Of a stretch of DNA of 64,000 nucleotides, positions 7,874-15,906 are shown piece by piece; the stretch's first letter is position 1; every line of letters starts with the position of its first letter. The translations under genes were made by a program, and so were the position numbers. Source of the stretch: Mycobacteriaceae bacterium. GTDB taxonomy: Bacteria > Actinomycetota > Actinomycetes > Mycobacteriales > Mycobacteriaceae. Under the pieces are notes generated by a model. That model saw only the letters and a list, made by a program, of their open reading frames with translations. It did no database searches and was not told the origin of the DNA. The DNA lies in the NCBI GenBank assembly GCA_019245755.1, contig JAFARC010000061.1, forward strand, positions 62,001 through 126,000, in the 5' to 3' direction.

Positions 7874-8173
7874 TCAGCGTGTGAATCCCCACTCCGCTTC
7901 GTTGTCGTCGGTTTTCAGCTCGGGTGTGATGGCAAAATCCGCCGCGCTCGGCGGTGGTGGGGCGGGCGCCGCGTTGTCCTCGGAGAGCTCGACGATCGCG
8001 TGCACCGGGCAGTCCATCAGCGCTCGCATGACGGCGTCGCGGTCCTGATCGGGCACCGAGCCGTTGCCGATCAGCGAGGCGTATCCCCAGTCGTCGAGCG
8101 AGAAATACTCCGGCGCACGCCTGGCGCAGACGCCGAACCCGTCGCAGACGGTGCGGTCGAGCTTGACCCTCAC
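7874..8173 (-). CDS. 3Fe-4S ferredoxin with C-terminal extension
   Basis: A 99-residue ferredoxin. The cluster motif CDGFGVC starts near residue 10, followed by RRAPEYF, and the last ligand is in DCPVHAI. Residues after about 65 form a Pro/Ala-rich tail absent from the other ferredoxins here. The GTG at 8173 overlaps the stop of the NuoF-like gene (GTGA), so the two are coupled and this ferredoxin is probably the electron acceptor of that flavoprotein. It could then serve one or more of the cluster's P450s. Confidence 0.88.
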   Translation of the reverse strand: MRVKLDRTVCDGFGVCARRAPEYFSLDDWGYASLIGNGSVPDQDRDAVMRALMDCPVHAIVELSEDNAAPAPPPPSAADFAITPELKTDDNEAEWGFTR

Positions 8174-9516
8174 GCCGGCACCACCGGCTGGACCTCGTAG
8201 GGCCGGGTCGCGCTGAACACGCCGTCAGAGCATGTCGCGCAACCGCTTTCCAGATGCCGGGTCACCAGCTGCGGAAACTGGACCAGCAGGGTGGCCGCGA
8301 CATTGGTCGCGCCGTCGAGGGTCGCGCACGCACCGCGCCCGCGCAGCACCCCCGACCACCGCTGCAGCCGCGCCAGGTCCTCCTGCGTCGCGACACCGTC
8401 CCGCAGCGCCTCGGCGACCGCGGCCATGGCGACCGTGCCGTTGAAACACGAGCCGCACTGCCCGGCGTTCTCGCGGCCGAAATAGGCCAGCACCGATGCC
8501 GCCACGGCGACCGGGCAGTCATGGGTGAGAACCGAAATCGCACCGCAGCCCAGCGCACTGCCGAGCCGGCGCAGGGTCTCATGATCGAGCGTCGCGTCCA
8601 CAACGTCACGGTTGAGCAGACCCGCGAAATATCCGCCCGTCAGCACACCACGGACCTCCTCGGCCGGCACACCGTGCGCCGCGAGCAGGTCGGTGAATGC
8701 CAGCCCGTGCGGGACCTCGTAGAGCGCCGCGGGCCGGTCGGCGCCGGTGACCGTCAGCAGAAACGTGCCCGGCGAGAACGACGTCCCCTCCGAGCGAAAT
8801 GCCTTCGCGCCGTGGCGGTGCAGGTACGGCAGGTTGGCCAGCGTTTCGACATTGCTCACCAGCGTGGGATGTCCCCCGACGCCGTGCTCGAAGGGGCGGG
8901 GCGGCTTGTCCGTCGGTTTGGCCGGCCCGCCGTTGATCGCCCGCACCGCGGCGGTCTCCTCGCCGGCAACGTATCCCGGCTCGACGGTGTGCAGGTCGAT
9001 CCGGAGGCCGGCGACGGCATGGCCGTCCAGTTCGGCCAGCGCCGCCCCGAGCGAACGCGCGGCCTGCGGGTCGGAGACGTAGACATACGCCTGATCGGCG
9101 CCAACGATCCGGGCGGCCAACCGAAGCCCGTCGAGCACCAGATGAGGCCGGTGCCGTTGCAGCCAACGGTCTTTGACCGACGCCGGCTCGCCCTCCTCAC
9201 CGTTGGCGACGACGACGGTGCGGTGGCCCCGATGCCCGGCGTCGCGCACCGCGCGCAACTTGACCGCAAGCGGAAACGCTGCGCCGCCGCGGCCGAGCAA
9301 GCCACTGCGCTGCACCTCGTCGAGGAGCTCGTCCGGATCGGCAAGGCCGCGGTAGCCCCCGGCCCGCCGATAGGTGTCATAGTCCTCGACATCCGATGAG
9401 GGCCGCAGCAGCCGGGGAGCGTCGCTGGTTAGGCTTTGGCACGTGAGAACGGCGGTGGTGCGGGTGGACGTCGACCCGTTCGGCGACCTGAGCTCGGGGC
9501 GGCTAGCTGACGGCAT
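8170..9516 (-). CDS. NuoF-like NADH:ferredoxin-type flavoprotein
   Basis: Homologous to the 51-kDa (NuoF) subunit of complex I. It has the GLLGRGGAAFP glycine-rich NADH/FMN region, NGEEGEPASVKDR, an SLBB-like middle and a C-terminal Fe-S domain. In NuoF the cluster motif is ESCGxCxPC; here it reads ENAGQCGSC, so the first Cys is replaced by Ala while two Cys and the later one (GACATLDG) remain. No NuoE or NuoG is nearby. I infer an NADH dehydrogenase passing electrons to the coupled ferredoxin. The start is unclear: family similarity begins near 9415, but the first usable in-frame codon is the ATG at 9516, which overlaps the divergent gene at 9443 by 74 bases. Confidence 0.8.
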   Translation of the reverse strand: MPSASRPELRSPNGSTSTRTTAVLTCQSLTSDAPRLLRPSSDVEDYDTYRRAGGYRGLADPDELLDEVQRSGLLGRGGAAFPLAVKLRAVRDAGHRGHRTVVVANGEEGEPASVKDRWLQRHRPHLVLDGLRLAARIVGADQAYVYVSDPQAARSLGAALAELDGHAVAGLRIDLHTVEPGYVAGEETAAVRAINGGPAKPTDKPPRPFEHGVGGHPTLVSNVETLANLPYLHRHGAKAFRSEGTSFSPGTFLLTVTGADRPAALYEVPHGLAFTDLLAAHGVPAEEVRGVLTGGYFAGLLNRDVVDATLDHETLRRLGSALGCGAISVLTHDCPVAVAASVLAYFGRENAGQCGSCFNGTVAMAAVAEALRDGVATQEDLARLQRWSGVLRGRGACATLDGATNVAATLLVQFPQLVTRHLESGCATCSDGVFSATRPYEVQPVVPA

Positions 9517-9916
9517 GACGGCCCTTTCCGAACTGGCCGACGCTGCGGGCGTCGGCGTGGTCCAGAACAATCTGTCGGCCATGCCGGTCGGGCACAGGCA
9601 AGTGGAGCTGCTCATCGCCGGCAGCGATCCCCATGAGGTGAAGGCGACGGCGACGGGTCTGTGCGCCAAAGCATTCGGCACCAGCCCCAGTGCGGGCGTG
9701 GTGACGTACCTGAGCCGGGGAACCGACGACGACGCGTACGCAGTGCTGGAGGGGTTGGGGCTCTCCGGCGAAATCAGGCGTGAGCCCGGCAACGAAGGTT
9801 ACGACGTGGTGTACGTGACGCTGCGCAAGACCGATCTGCAGCGGGTATCCGAGAGCCGCATCCACACGGCGCTGGAGGCCTCGCTCAACTGCGAAGTCCG
9901 CATCCACGCCCGGTGA
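9443..9916 (+). CDS. Conserved hypothetical protein
   Basis: A 157-residue soluble protein starting with GTG at 9443 (VRTAVVRVDVDPFG). I recognise its style from actinobacterial genomes, with conserved segments SSGRLADGM, MPVGHRQVELLIAG, YLSRGTDDDA and SRIHTALEASLNCEV, but I know no function. It has no signal peptide or membrane span. It runs head-to-head with the NuoF-like gene and tail-to-tail with the hydrolase at 9919. It may be regulatory or structural in the redox module; this is only context. Confidence 0.7.
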   Translation: MRTAVVRVDVDPFGDLSSGRLADGMTALSELADAAGVGVVQNNLSAMPVGHRQVELLIAGSDPHEVKATATGLCAKAFGTSPSAGVVTYLSRGTDDDAYAVLEGLGLSGEIRREPGNEGYDVVYVTLRKTDLQRVSESRIHTALEASLNCEVRIHAR

Positions 9917-9918
9917 CA

Positions 9919-10794
9919 TCATCGCCGGCCCACGAACTCGAGGATCGCCGGAGCGGCCTGCACCCAGGTGTCGAACATGTTGAAGCGCTGCACCTTACCC
10001 TGTGCGCGCTTCTCGGCCGCGCGCTCCCAGGCGTCCTCGGGCCACGGCGGGTCGATCAGCTCGGAGCCCTTGATCAAGCAGCTCACCTCCAGCGACGTCC
10101 GCTTCGGGTGGTCCCAGTCGTTCTCGCCGCCGCGGATGATCAGGGTCGGCACCTTGATGTCGTCGAACATGCCGTCGTCCACTCCCGGAATCGTCTGACC
10201 CGGTTTGGACACGAACGCGTTGAGCCAACGCAGCATCACCTTGAGGAACTCGTCGGCGTCCAGGTCGAGGATCCGCTGCTTGTTGACCGGGTTCTGCGCT
10301 ACGCGCTCCTGCCATTCGCGTACCGTGAACAGACCCTCAATCCCGAGGCCGCGCACCGCGAGAATGCTCGGCACGATGTAGTACGAACCAAGCACGAACG
10401 TGCCGTAGACGCCGCCGACGATGTTCCAGACCACCAGCTTGGTGACGAGTTCGGGGTAGAGCATCGTCGTCAGCACGGAATCCCGTGCCCCGCCGGAACC
10501 CCCGGCGATGACACACGGCCCGATATCGAGTGCGTTGATCAGGCCGCACAGTGTTTCGGCGCGCATATGCGACTCGGATTGGCCGTAAAACTGCACATCG
10601 GAGGCCCCGCAATTGGGCCGGTCCCACAGCAGCACCCGGTAGCCGCCCCTGACCAGCGCCTGGGCCAACGGCCGCAGCCCCGGAATGTCCTTGCCGAACC
10701 GGCCACCGGGCGTCAAAACAATGAAATCACCGGTCTTGCCGAGAATCTCGTAGACGACATTGCCGCCATTGATCTCCACGGACCTCGACGCCAT
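9919..10794 (-). CDS. Alpha/beta hydrolase-fold protein, catalytic His not evident
   Basis: A 291-residue protein with the alpha/beta-hydrolase layout: an oxyanion LTPGGRFG, the strand LLWDRPNCGASD, and the nucleophile elbow AGGSGGARD with Ser near residue 100. The late acidic segment reads GGENDWDHP. The region that normally carries the catalytic His (GxGH) instead reads DPPWPEDAWERA, and no His follows, so the triad is incomplete or built differently. The ATG overlaps the Rieske stop (TGATG), pointing to co-function. It could be a C-C or ester hydrolase, a dehalogenase-like lyase or an inactive binding protein. Confidence 0.8.
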   Translation of the reverse strand: MASRSVEINGGNVVYEILGKTGDFIVLTPGGRFGKDIPGLRPLAQALVRGGYRVLLWDRPNCGASDVQFYGQSESHMRAETLCGLINALDIGPCVIAGGSGGARDSVLTTMLYPELVTKLVVWNIVGGVYGTFVLGSYYIVPSILAVRGLGIEGLFTVREWQERVAQNPVNKQRILDLDADEFLKVMLRWLNAFVSKPGQTIPGVDDGMFDDIKVPTLIIRGGENDWDHPKRTSLEVSCLIKGSELIDPPWPEDAWERAAEKRAQGKVQRFNMFDTWVQAAPAILEFVGRR

Positions 10795-11186
10795 CAGGCC
10801 TGCACCAGGATGTCGTTGCCGACCACCCGGACGGGATAGGTGCGGATGCTCCACTCCGGCTTGACCGCGGTGGTTCCGGTCGCGAGCTCGAAACCCCATT
10901 GATGCCAAGGGCAATAGATGAACTCGAGGTCGCGCACCATGACCGCGTCGCCCGGAACGCTCTCGTCGACGACGGTGCGGCCGCGGGGGCGCCCGGAACA
11001 CAACGGCCCACCCTCGTGCGGGCAGTAATTCGCGATCGCGTAGAACGAACCGTTAACGTTGAAAACACCGACCCCGTGGCGTCCGATGGGTACCAGCTTG
11101 TGGGAACCGGGTGCGATCTCATCCACCGTGGCGACAATATGCTCACGCCCCTGTGCGAGCCTGGGCTGGATAACTCGTTCGGGCAC
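10794..11186 (-). CDS. Rieske [2Fe-2S] ferredoxin-like protein
   Basis: A 130-residue single-domain Rieske protein. Cluster ligands are in CPHEGGPLC (about residues 54-62) and CPWHQWGF (about 90-97), i.e. the Cys-x-His ... Cys-x2-His pattern. There is no catalytic oxygenase domain, so it is an electron-transfer protein or a subunit rather than a dioxygenase. The GTG at 11186 overlaps the amidohydrolase stop by one base. In this operon it lies between two amidohydrolases and an alpha/beta hydrolase. No terminal oxygenase subunit was found in the window. Confidence 0.88.
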   Translation of the reverse strand: MPERVIQPRLAQGREHIVATVDEIAPGSHKLVPIGRHGVGVFNVNGSFYAIANYCPHEGGPLCSGRPRGRTVVDESVPGDAVMVRDLEFIYCPWHQWGFELATGTTAVKPEWSIRTYPVRVVGNDILVQA

Positions 11187-12331
11187 TAGAACACCCGCAC
11201 CTGGCCCTCGAGAGCCGGGACCGTCTCCGGGAGGTGGTAAGTCTTGATGCCGTTGCGGAACATCACCGCCTCACGGGCCGATTCCGGCAAGTGCTTGACG
11301 AGCCAGCGCGGATCGTCGTAGGTCCAGTGGGGATAGTCCGAGGAGAACAGCAGGATCTTGTCGCACTCCATCCACTGCAGCACACGGGTCAACTCCGTCT
11401 TGTCCTCGGGATAGTCCAGCGGCTGGGTGGTGAACTTGATGTGGTCCTTGACGTACTCCGACGGCTTGCGGTTGATGTCCATCCGCGACTTGCGGGCCTC
11501 GTAGATCGCGTCCATCCGCCACATCAGCGGCAGGATCCAACTGAAAGCGTGCTCCACGAACACGATCCGTAGGGCCGGGAAGCGGTCGAACACCCCGTCG
11601 AAGATCAGGCTCATCACCTGGTTCGCCGCCAGCAGCGAGTAGGTCACCATGAAGTCGTGGTTGTAGCTCGGGAAGCCGACCGGTGGCATCGGCAGCATCT
11701 CGTACGAGCTGCGGCTGAGGTGACAGCTCACCGTGATGTCGTGCTTGGTCGCCGCCGCCCAGATCGGGTCGTATACCGGATCTCCCCAGGACGGCCGCGG
11801 CTCGGCCTTGATCAGCACCTGCGCCATGTAGGGGTGACCGGCCCACTTCTCGATCTCGTTGGCGGCCCCGGCCGGGTCCTCGATCGCGACGCAGATCGAG
11901 CCGCGCCAGCGTTGGTGCCAGTTGTTACGGCTGTCCAGCCAATGGTGGTGCTGCCAGTCATTGAGCGCTGACGCGAACGCCTGATGAGCTTGGGCGAGAC
12001 GAGGTGTGCGGGCGGCCGGCTCGAGGATCGCGATATCGGCACCGGCTTGGATAACCAGCTGGCGGAACGCCAGATCCGGGTCGCTGCCGGCGAACTCGCC
12101 GTCGGGCGGGAAGGTGTCCACGCGCATGGCCATGGCGTGCACGTAATCGGGCGCATCGTAGTAGATGAGTTCGCCGACTCGATGGTCGAGGAAGAACCTG
12201 CTACGCCACGGCTCCGGAATGTAGGGGACCAGTTCGCCCCTTCTCGGCATCGGGTGCACGTCGGAGTCGACGCACCGAACCGCGATGTGCTCGGTGGCGG
12301 GCACCCGGTCTCGGAACTCGGTCACGGTCAT
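11186..12331 (-). CDS. Amidohydrolase_2 family protein (TIM-barrel hydrolase/decarboxylase)
   Basis: A 381-residue metal-dependent TIM-barrel protein of the ACMSD/LigW/LigY-like family. It has an N-terminal DSDVHP metal site, VSCHLSRSS in the middle, and the C-terminal FSSDYPHW containing the conserved Asp ligand. Family members decarboxylate or hydrolyse ring-cleavage and acid intermediates. The ATG at 12331 was chosen because GGAGGAG is seven bases upstream; the ATG at 12346 lies inside that ribosome site. It follows a diverged paralogue by 15 bases, so the two products may form a mixed oligomer. Confidence 0.88.
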   Translation of the reverse strand: MTVTEFRDRVPATEHIAVRCVDSDVHPMPRRGELVPYIPEPWRSRFFLDHRVGELIYYDAPDYVHAMAMRVDTFPPDGEFAGSDPDLAFRQLVIQAGADIAILEPAARTPRLAQAHQAFASALNDWQHHHWLDSRNNWHQRWRGSICVAIEDPAGAANEIEKWAGHPYMAQVLIKAEPRPSWGDPVYDPIWAAATKHDITVSCHLSRSSYEMLPMPPVGFPSYNHDFMVTYSLLAANQVMSLIFDGVFDRFPALRIVFVEHAFSWILPLMWRMDAIYEARKSRMDINRKPSEYVKDHIKFTTQPLDYPEDKTELTRVLQWMECDKILLFSSDYPHWTYDDPRWLVKHLPESAREAVMFRNGIKTYHLPETVPALEGQVRVF

Positions 12332-12346
12332 CGTGGTCTCCTCCAT

Positions 12347-13438
12347 CTACTGTGCGGCCACACCGGCCGAAATGTCTATGCCGTACAACTCGGCGGCATT
12401 GCGCCAGCACAACTTGTCGCGCTGCTCGGGTGAGTAGGTGGTCGGCACGGCGGTCGGATCCCCTGCGTGCCAGTGCGGGTAGCTCGAGCCGAACATCACC
12501 ATGTCCTCTTTGCCGGTGAAGCCGAACCACTCGCCGGCGAACTCGGCGTCGCCGGGACCGTCCAGGCTGCCCTGCACGAAGTACACATGGCCCGGCAGAT
12601 ACTCGCTGGGTATCCGCGGCGCCCACGGCGTCTGTTCCAGGTGCGGCCGGCCGAAGACGTCCATCCGCCAGATGAACGGCGTCAACAGGTCCGCCCCGCC
12701 ATCGGCCCAGACGAACCGCAGGTTCGGCATCCTTTCGAATACCCCCTCGGCGATCATGTTCATTAGGTGGTACAGGTAGTTCAGGGCCATGAAGCCGAGG
12801 TACTGCTCGTAGCTACGGGTGTGCCCGGACGGCGTCGGCGGGAACGCGATGCCCTCGCCCGTCTCGAGATGCACCGCCACCGGCAGGTTCGCCGCGGCGG
12901 CGGCTTCCCACAGCGGCCAGAACTGCGGCTTGCCGTACAGCTCGCGGGACTGCAGCGGGATCCCGATCTGCACCACGCGCGGGTGTGCGCCCCATTTGTC
13001 GATCTCGCGCAGCGCACCGGCGATGTCGTCGGGGTTCACCCGGATCGTGCCGCGGAAGCGATCACCGTATTCGGCCGATTCCAACCATCGCGACACCAGC
13101 ATCTCGTTGTGGGCCGCGGCGATCGCGGTACCCAGATGGCGGTCGGGCATGATGCCGCGCGTCATCGGGTGCAGGATCGCGACGTCGACGCCCCGCTCGT
13201 CAAACAGGTGCCGTGCCACGACATCGGGGTCCGAGCCGGGATATTGGCCGTCGGGCCCGCGGGTGCCCGTCGCGTATTCGCCGCCCGGAGCCCCGTACCA
13301 GTCCATCTCGTAGTCGGGAAAGCCGCGGCTGGCGAACGGCTCGCGCATGGTGTCGCGCAGGTCGGAATTCGACGTGAAGAAGACGTGCACGCTGGCATCG
13401 ATGAGCGGCGTGCGCTCTGCGTTTCGGTGTTCGATCAC
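12347..13438 (-). CDS. Amidohydrolase_2 family protein, metal-site Asp replaced
   Basis: A 363-residue paralogue of the downstream amidohydrolase. The N-terminal metal segment is IDASVHVFF and the C-terminal one is FGSSYPHWHAGDP. The conserved ligand Asp seen as SDYPHW in the two other copies of this window is Ser here. Activity may thus be altered or lost, leaving a structural partner role; this is inference. It starts with GTG at 13438 and heads the four-gene leftward operon 13438-9919. A candidate operator lies at 13554-13568. Confidence 0.87.
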   Translation of the reverse strand: MIEHRNAERTPLIDASVHVFFTSNSDLRDTMREPFASRGFPDYEMDWYGAPGGEYATGTRGPDGQYPGSDPDVVARHLFDERGVDVAILHPMTRGIMPDRHLGTAIAAAHNEMLVSRWLESAEYGDRFRGTIRVNPDDIAGALREIDKWGAHPRVVQIGIPLQSRELYGKPQFWPLWEAAAAANLPVAVHLETGEGIAFPPTPSGHTRSYEQYLGFMALNYLYHLMNMIAEGVFERMPNLRFVWADGGADLLTPFIWRMDVFGRPHLEQTPWAPRIPSEYLPGHVYFVQGSLDGPGDAEFAGEWFGFTGKEDMVMFGSSYPHWHAGDPTAVPTTYSPEQRDKLCWRNAAELYGIDISAGVAAQ

Positions 13439-13553
13439 GGACGACGTCCCCCGGGTTCGATGTCGCCGGCGCTGCGGCTCCTAGCAGACCTAATCATTTT
13501 TGCGGCACGAACTGCTGACACAGCCCCAGTGTAAAGCTTAGTTCTTCTGTCGC

Positions 13554-13568
13554 AAGAATAGAGTTCTC
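13554..13568. promoter_or_regulatory. GAGAAT-N3-RTTMTC operator, copy 3
   Basis: AAGAATAGAGTTCTC is found in the divergent promoter region, 116 bases upstream of the amidohydrolase start at 13438. It is one mismatch from the consensus. Confidence 0.55.
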
Positions 13569-13676
13569 CCGCGCTTCGTCCCGAGCCGTCGCGGTTGCGG
13601 CTGGGGGCTGCCGGTGCCGGCACCGTCCCCGCTGCTAAAGCGGCACTCGATGGCTGAGATCGTTACTTGCACGGAT

Positions 13677-13691
13677 GAGAATGATATTCTC
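13677..13691. promoter_or_regulatory. GAGAAT-N3-RTTMTC operator, copy 4 (perfect palindrome)
   Basis: GAGAATGATATTCTC sits in a perfect 9+3+9 palindrome, GATGAGAAT-GAT-ATTCTCATC (13674-13694), the best copy of the motif. It lies 36 bases upstream of the acyl-CoA dehydrogenase ATG at 13728. Copies 3 and 4 share the 289-bp divergent intergenic region, which holds no other gene. Confidence 0.75.
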
Positions 13692-13727
13692 ATCGGAGGA
13701 TTGTGCTGCCGTGAGGAGGGCGACGGG

Positions 13728-14726
13728 ATGCTCTTGGAGTTCGACGCTGATCAGCGGCTATGGCAGGACACGGTGCGCGACGTGGTGGCCAAGCAGTGTC
13801 CGCCCGCGCTGGTGCGCAGCGTGGCCGAGGACGGCGTCGACGCGACCCCGCTGTGGAAGGTCTACGTGGACTCCGGCTGGACGGATATGAACGCTCCCGC
13901 AGACGCGGTGGAGCTGGCGATCGTGCTGGAGGAACTCGGCCGGGCGACCGACCCGACACCGTTCCTGGCGACCCTGACGCAGTTCGCGCCGCTGGCCGGG
14001 GACCGCTTCGCCCCGCACGAACCGGGCGCCGCGGTGCTGGGCGGTGTGACGGCCCGCCGCGACGCCGACGGGTGGATGCTGGACGGAACGGCGCGTCACG
14101 TGCTCGACGGCGATCGCGCCGAGCGGCTGGCGGTGGTCACCGACGCCGCAGTCTTCATCGTCGGCGCCGGCGAGGTGTCCGCGCGGCGAAGCGCGGTGTT
14201 CGACCCGGTGCTGCATCTGGCCGACGTGTCGTTCGCTGATGTCCGGCTGCCCGACACCGCGCGGGTGAGCGCCGATCCCGAACGTGCGCGCCACGTCGCG
14301 CTGACCGGCATGGCGATCACGATGGTGGGCGCCTGCCAGCGCATCTTGGACCTCGTGCTCGAGCACGTCGGCAACCGCCACCAGTTCGGGGTGCCGATCG
14401 GCTCATTCCAGGCAATCCAGCACAAGGCCGCCGACATGCACGTGGCGATCGAACGAGCACGCGCCCTGGCCTATTTCGCGGCGCTGACGATCGCGGCCGA
14501 CGACCCGCGGCGGCGGCTCGCGGCGGCGATGGCCAAGGCGGCGGCGGGGGAGTGCCAGTCGCTGGCGTTCCGCCACGGCCTGCAGTCGTTCGGTGCGATG
14601 GGATTCACCTGGGAGAACGACCTTCAGTTCGCGCTCAAGCGCGCCAAAGCCGGCGAGCTGATGCTCGGCGGCGCGGCCGAGCACCGAGCGCTGATCGCCG
14701 AGGAGTACCGTGCAGCTGACTTTTGA
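13728..14726 (+). CDS. Acyl-CoA dehydrogenase, short subunit of a heteromeric pair
   Basis: A 332-residue acyl-CoA dehydrogenase-fold protein. It keeps the C-terminal helical bundle (RHQFGVPIGSFQAIQHK, RHGLQSFGAMGFTWE) but has a shortened, degenerate N-terminal and middle domain. This resembles the FadE27/FadE29-type subunit of the alpha2-beta2 ChsE complexes that desaturate steroid side-chain CoAs. The ATG at 13728 was chosen for GAGGAGGG just upstream; the frame extends to 13614, but that would place the start before the operator. It overlaps the next gene by 17 bases, consistent with a stoichiometric heteromer. Confidence 0.88.
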   Translation: MLLEFDADQRLWQDTVRDVVAKQCPPALVRSVAEDGVDATPLWKVYVDSGWTDMNAPADAVELAIVLEELGRATDPTPFLATLTQFAPLAGDRFAPHEPGAAVLGGVTARRDADGWMLDGTARHVLDGDRAERLAVVTDAAVFIVGAGEVSARRSAVFDPVLHLADVSFADVRLPDTARVSADPERARHVALTGMAITMVGACQRILDLVLEHVGNRHQFGVPIGSFQAIQHKAADMHVAIERARALAYFAALTIAADDPRRRLAAAMAKAAAGECQSLAFRHGLQSFGAMGFTWENDLQFALKRAKAGELMLGGAAEHRALIAEEYRAADF

Positions 14727-15885
14727 TGCCGACGTCGAGCGGTTCCGCGCGGAGTTCGCGGCGTTTCTCGACGAACAGCTGCCCCCGGCCGCGGAGGCGT
14801 TGGAGCGGCCCCGTTCGGTGTCGCACATGCCCGCGTGGGCGCGCCGATGGCAGCGGTTGCTGTTCGACAACGGCTGGCTGCTGCCCACCCAGCCGCCCGA
14901 GTTCGGCGGCCGCAACGCCACCGTGCTGCAGCAGTATGTGTACCTCGAGGAGCTGTGCCGGCGCCGGATCTATCACAGCTTCAACCCACAGGGCGTGAAC
15001 ATCGTTGCCGCGTCGCTGCTTTCGTTCGGCAGCGACGAGCAGAAGCAGCACTGGGCGGTGCCGATCCTGCGCGCCGAAATCACCGCGTCGCTGGGCATGA
15101 GCGAGCCGAGCGCCGGCTCCGATCTGGCGTCGCTGCGCACCAAGGCGGTCCGCGACGGCGACCACTTCGTCGTCAACGGCCAGAAGGTGTGGACGTCGGG
15201 AGCCCACGATGCCGACGTTTTGCTGGCCTTCGTGCGCACCGATCCCGATGCGCCAAAACACAAGGGCATCAGCGCGTTACTGATCCCCACCGACACGCCG
15301 GGGGTGGTGTGCCGGCCGTTCCCGTCCATCTGCGGCCCCGACGACCTGGACTTCAACGAGGTGTTCTTCACCGACGCCCGGGTTCCCGCCGAAAATCTGG
15401 TCGGACCGCCCAACGGCGGCTGGCGGGTGGCCAACGGGTCACTCGGACACGAACGCACGATGATGTGGCTGGGTTTCGCCGACCGACTCGACAACGTCAT
15501 CGCCGATTTCCGGCCCACCAGCGCGCCGGAACGCGACGAGTATGCCAGCACGATCATGGATTATGTTGCGCTGCGGCTGCTCGGCTCGGCGGCGCTGGCC
15601 CGCGCGGCGCGCGGCGAAGAGGACGTCGCCGCGCTGTCGGTGCTCAAGCTGCTCGGCTCGGAAGCCGAACTGCGTGCGACCGAGCACGCGCTGACCGCCG
15701 CCGGGCCCGACGGGCTGATCCATCCCGCGATGACCGGGCCCTACGCGCCGATGAACCTGGACCACTACTTCGCGAGCTGGTTCGAGCGCTACGCACGCAG
15801 CTTCGCCGGCACGATCGCCGGCGGGACGTCGGAGATCCAGCGCAACATCGTCGCCCAGCAGGTGCTGGGGCTGCCGCGGCGCTAA
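14710..15885 (+). CDS. Acyl-CoA dehydrogenase, long subunit of the pair
   Basis: A 391-residue FAD-dependent acyl-CoA dehydrogenase. Motifs are MSEPSAGSD (FAD/substrate loop), VNGQKVWTSGAH, and the C-terminal AGGTSEIQRNIVAQQVLG. It introduces the alpha,beta double bond into an acyl-CoA, probably together with the overlapping short subunit as an alpha2-beta2 tetramer of the kind known for bulky steroid-type substrates in mycobacteria. It starts with GTG at 14710 inside the upstream gene and converges on the P450 at 15907. Confidence 0.9.
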   Translation: MQLTFDADVERFRAEFAAFLDEQLPPAAEALERPRSVSHMPAWARRWQRLLFDNGWLLPTQPPEFGGRNATVLQQYVYLEELCRRRIYHSFNPQGVNIVAASLLSFGSDEQKQHWAVPILRAEITASLGMSEPSAGSDLASLRTKAVRDGDHFVVNGQKVWTSGAHDADVLLAFVRTDPDAPKHKGISALLIPTDTPGVVCRPFPSICGPDDLDFNEVFFTDARVPAENLVGPPNGGWRVANGSLGHERTMMWLGFADRLDNVIADFRPTSAPERDEYASTIMDYVALRLLGSAALARAARGEEDVAALSVLKLLGSEAELRATEHALTAAGPDGLIHPAMTGPYAPMNLDHYFASWFERYARSFAGTIAGGTSEIQRNIVAQQVLGLPRR

Positions 15886-15888
15886 GTC

Positions 15889-15903
15889 GGCGCGGTGAGC
15901 GCC
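15889..15903. terminator. Possible hairpin between convergent genes
   Basis: GGCGC-GGTGA-GCGCC forms a five-bp GC stem with a five-base loop between the ends of the acyl-CoA dehydrogenase and P450 genes. It has no U-tract and a short stem, so a terminator role is only suggested by position. Confidence 0.3.
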
Positions 15904-15906
15904 CGG

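Noticed and set aside
11186..13438. Cholesterol ring-degradation locus (hsa/kst type)
   Set aside because: No HsaC dioxygenase, HsaD hydrolase, KstD or KshA oxygenase motifs were found anywhere in the window. The Rieske protein is a single domain without a mononuclear iron site.
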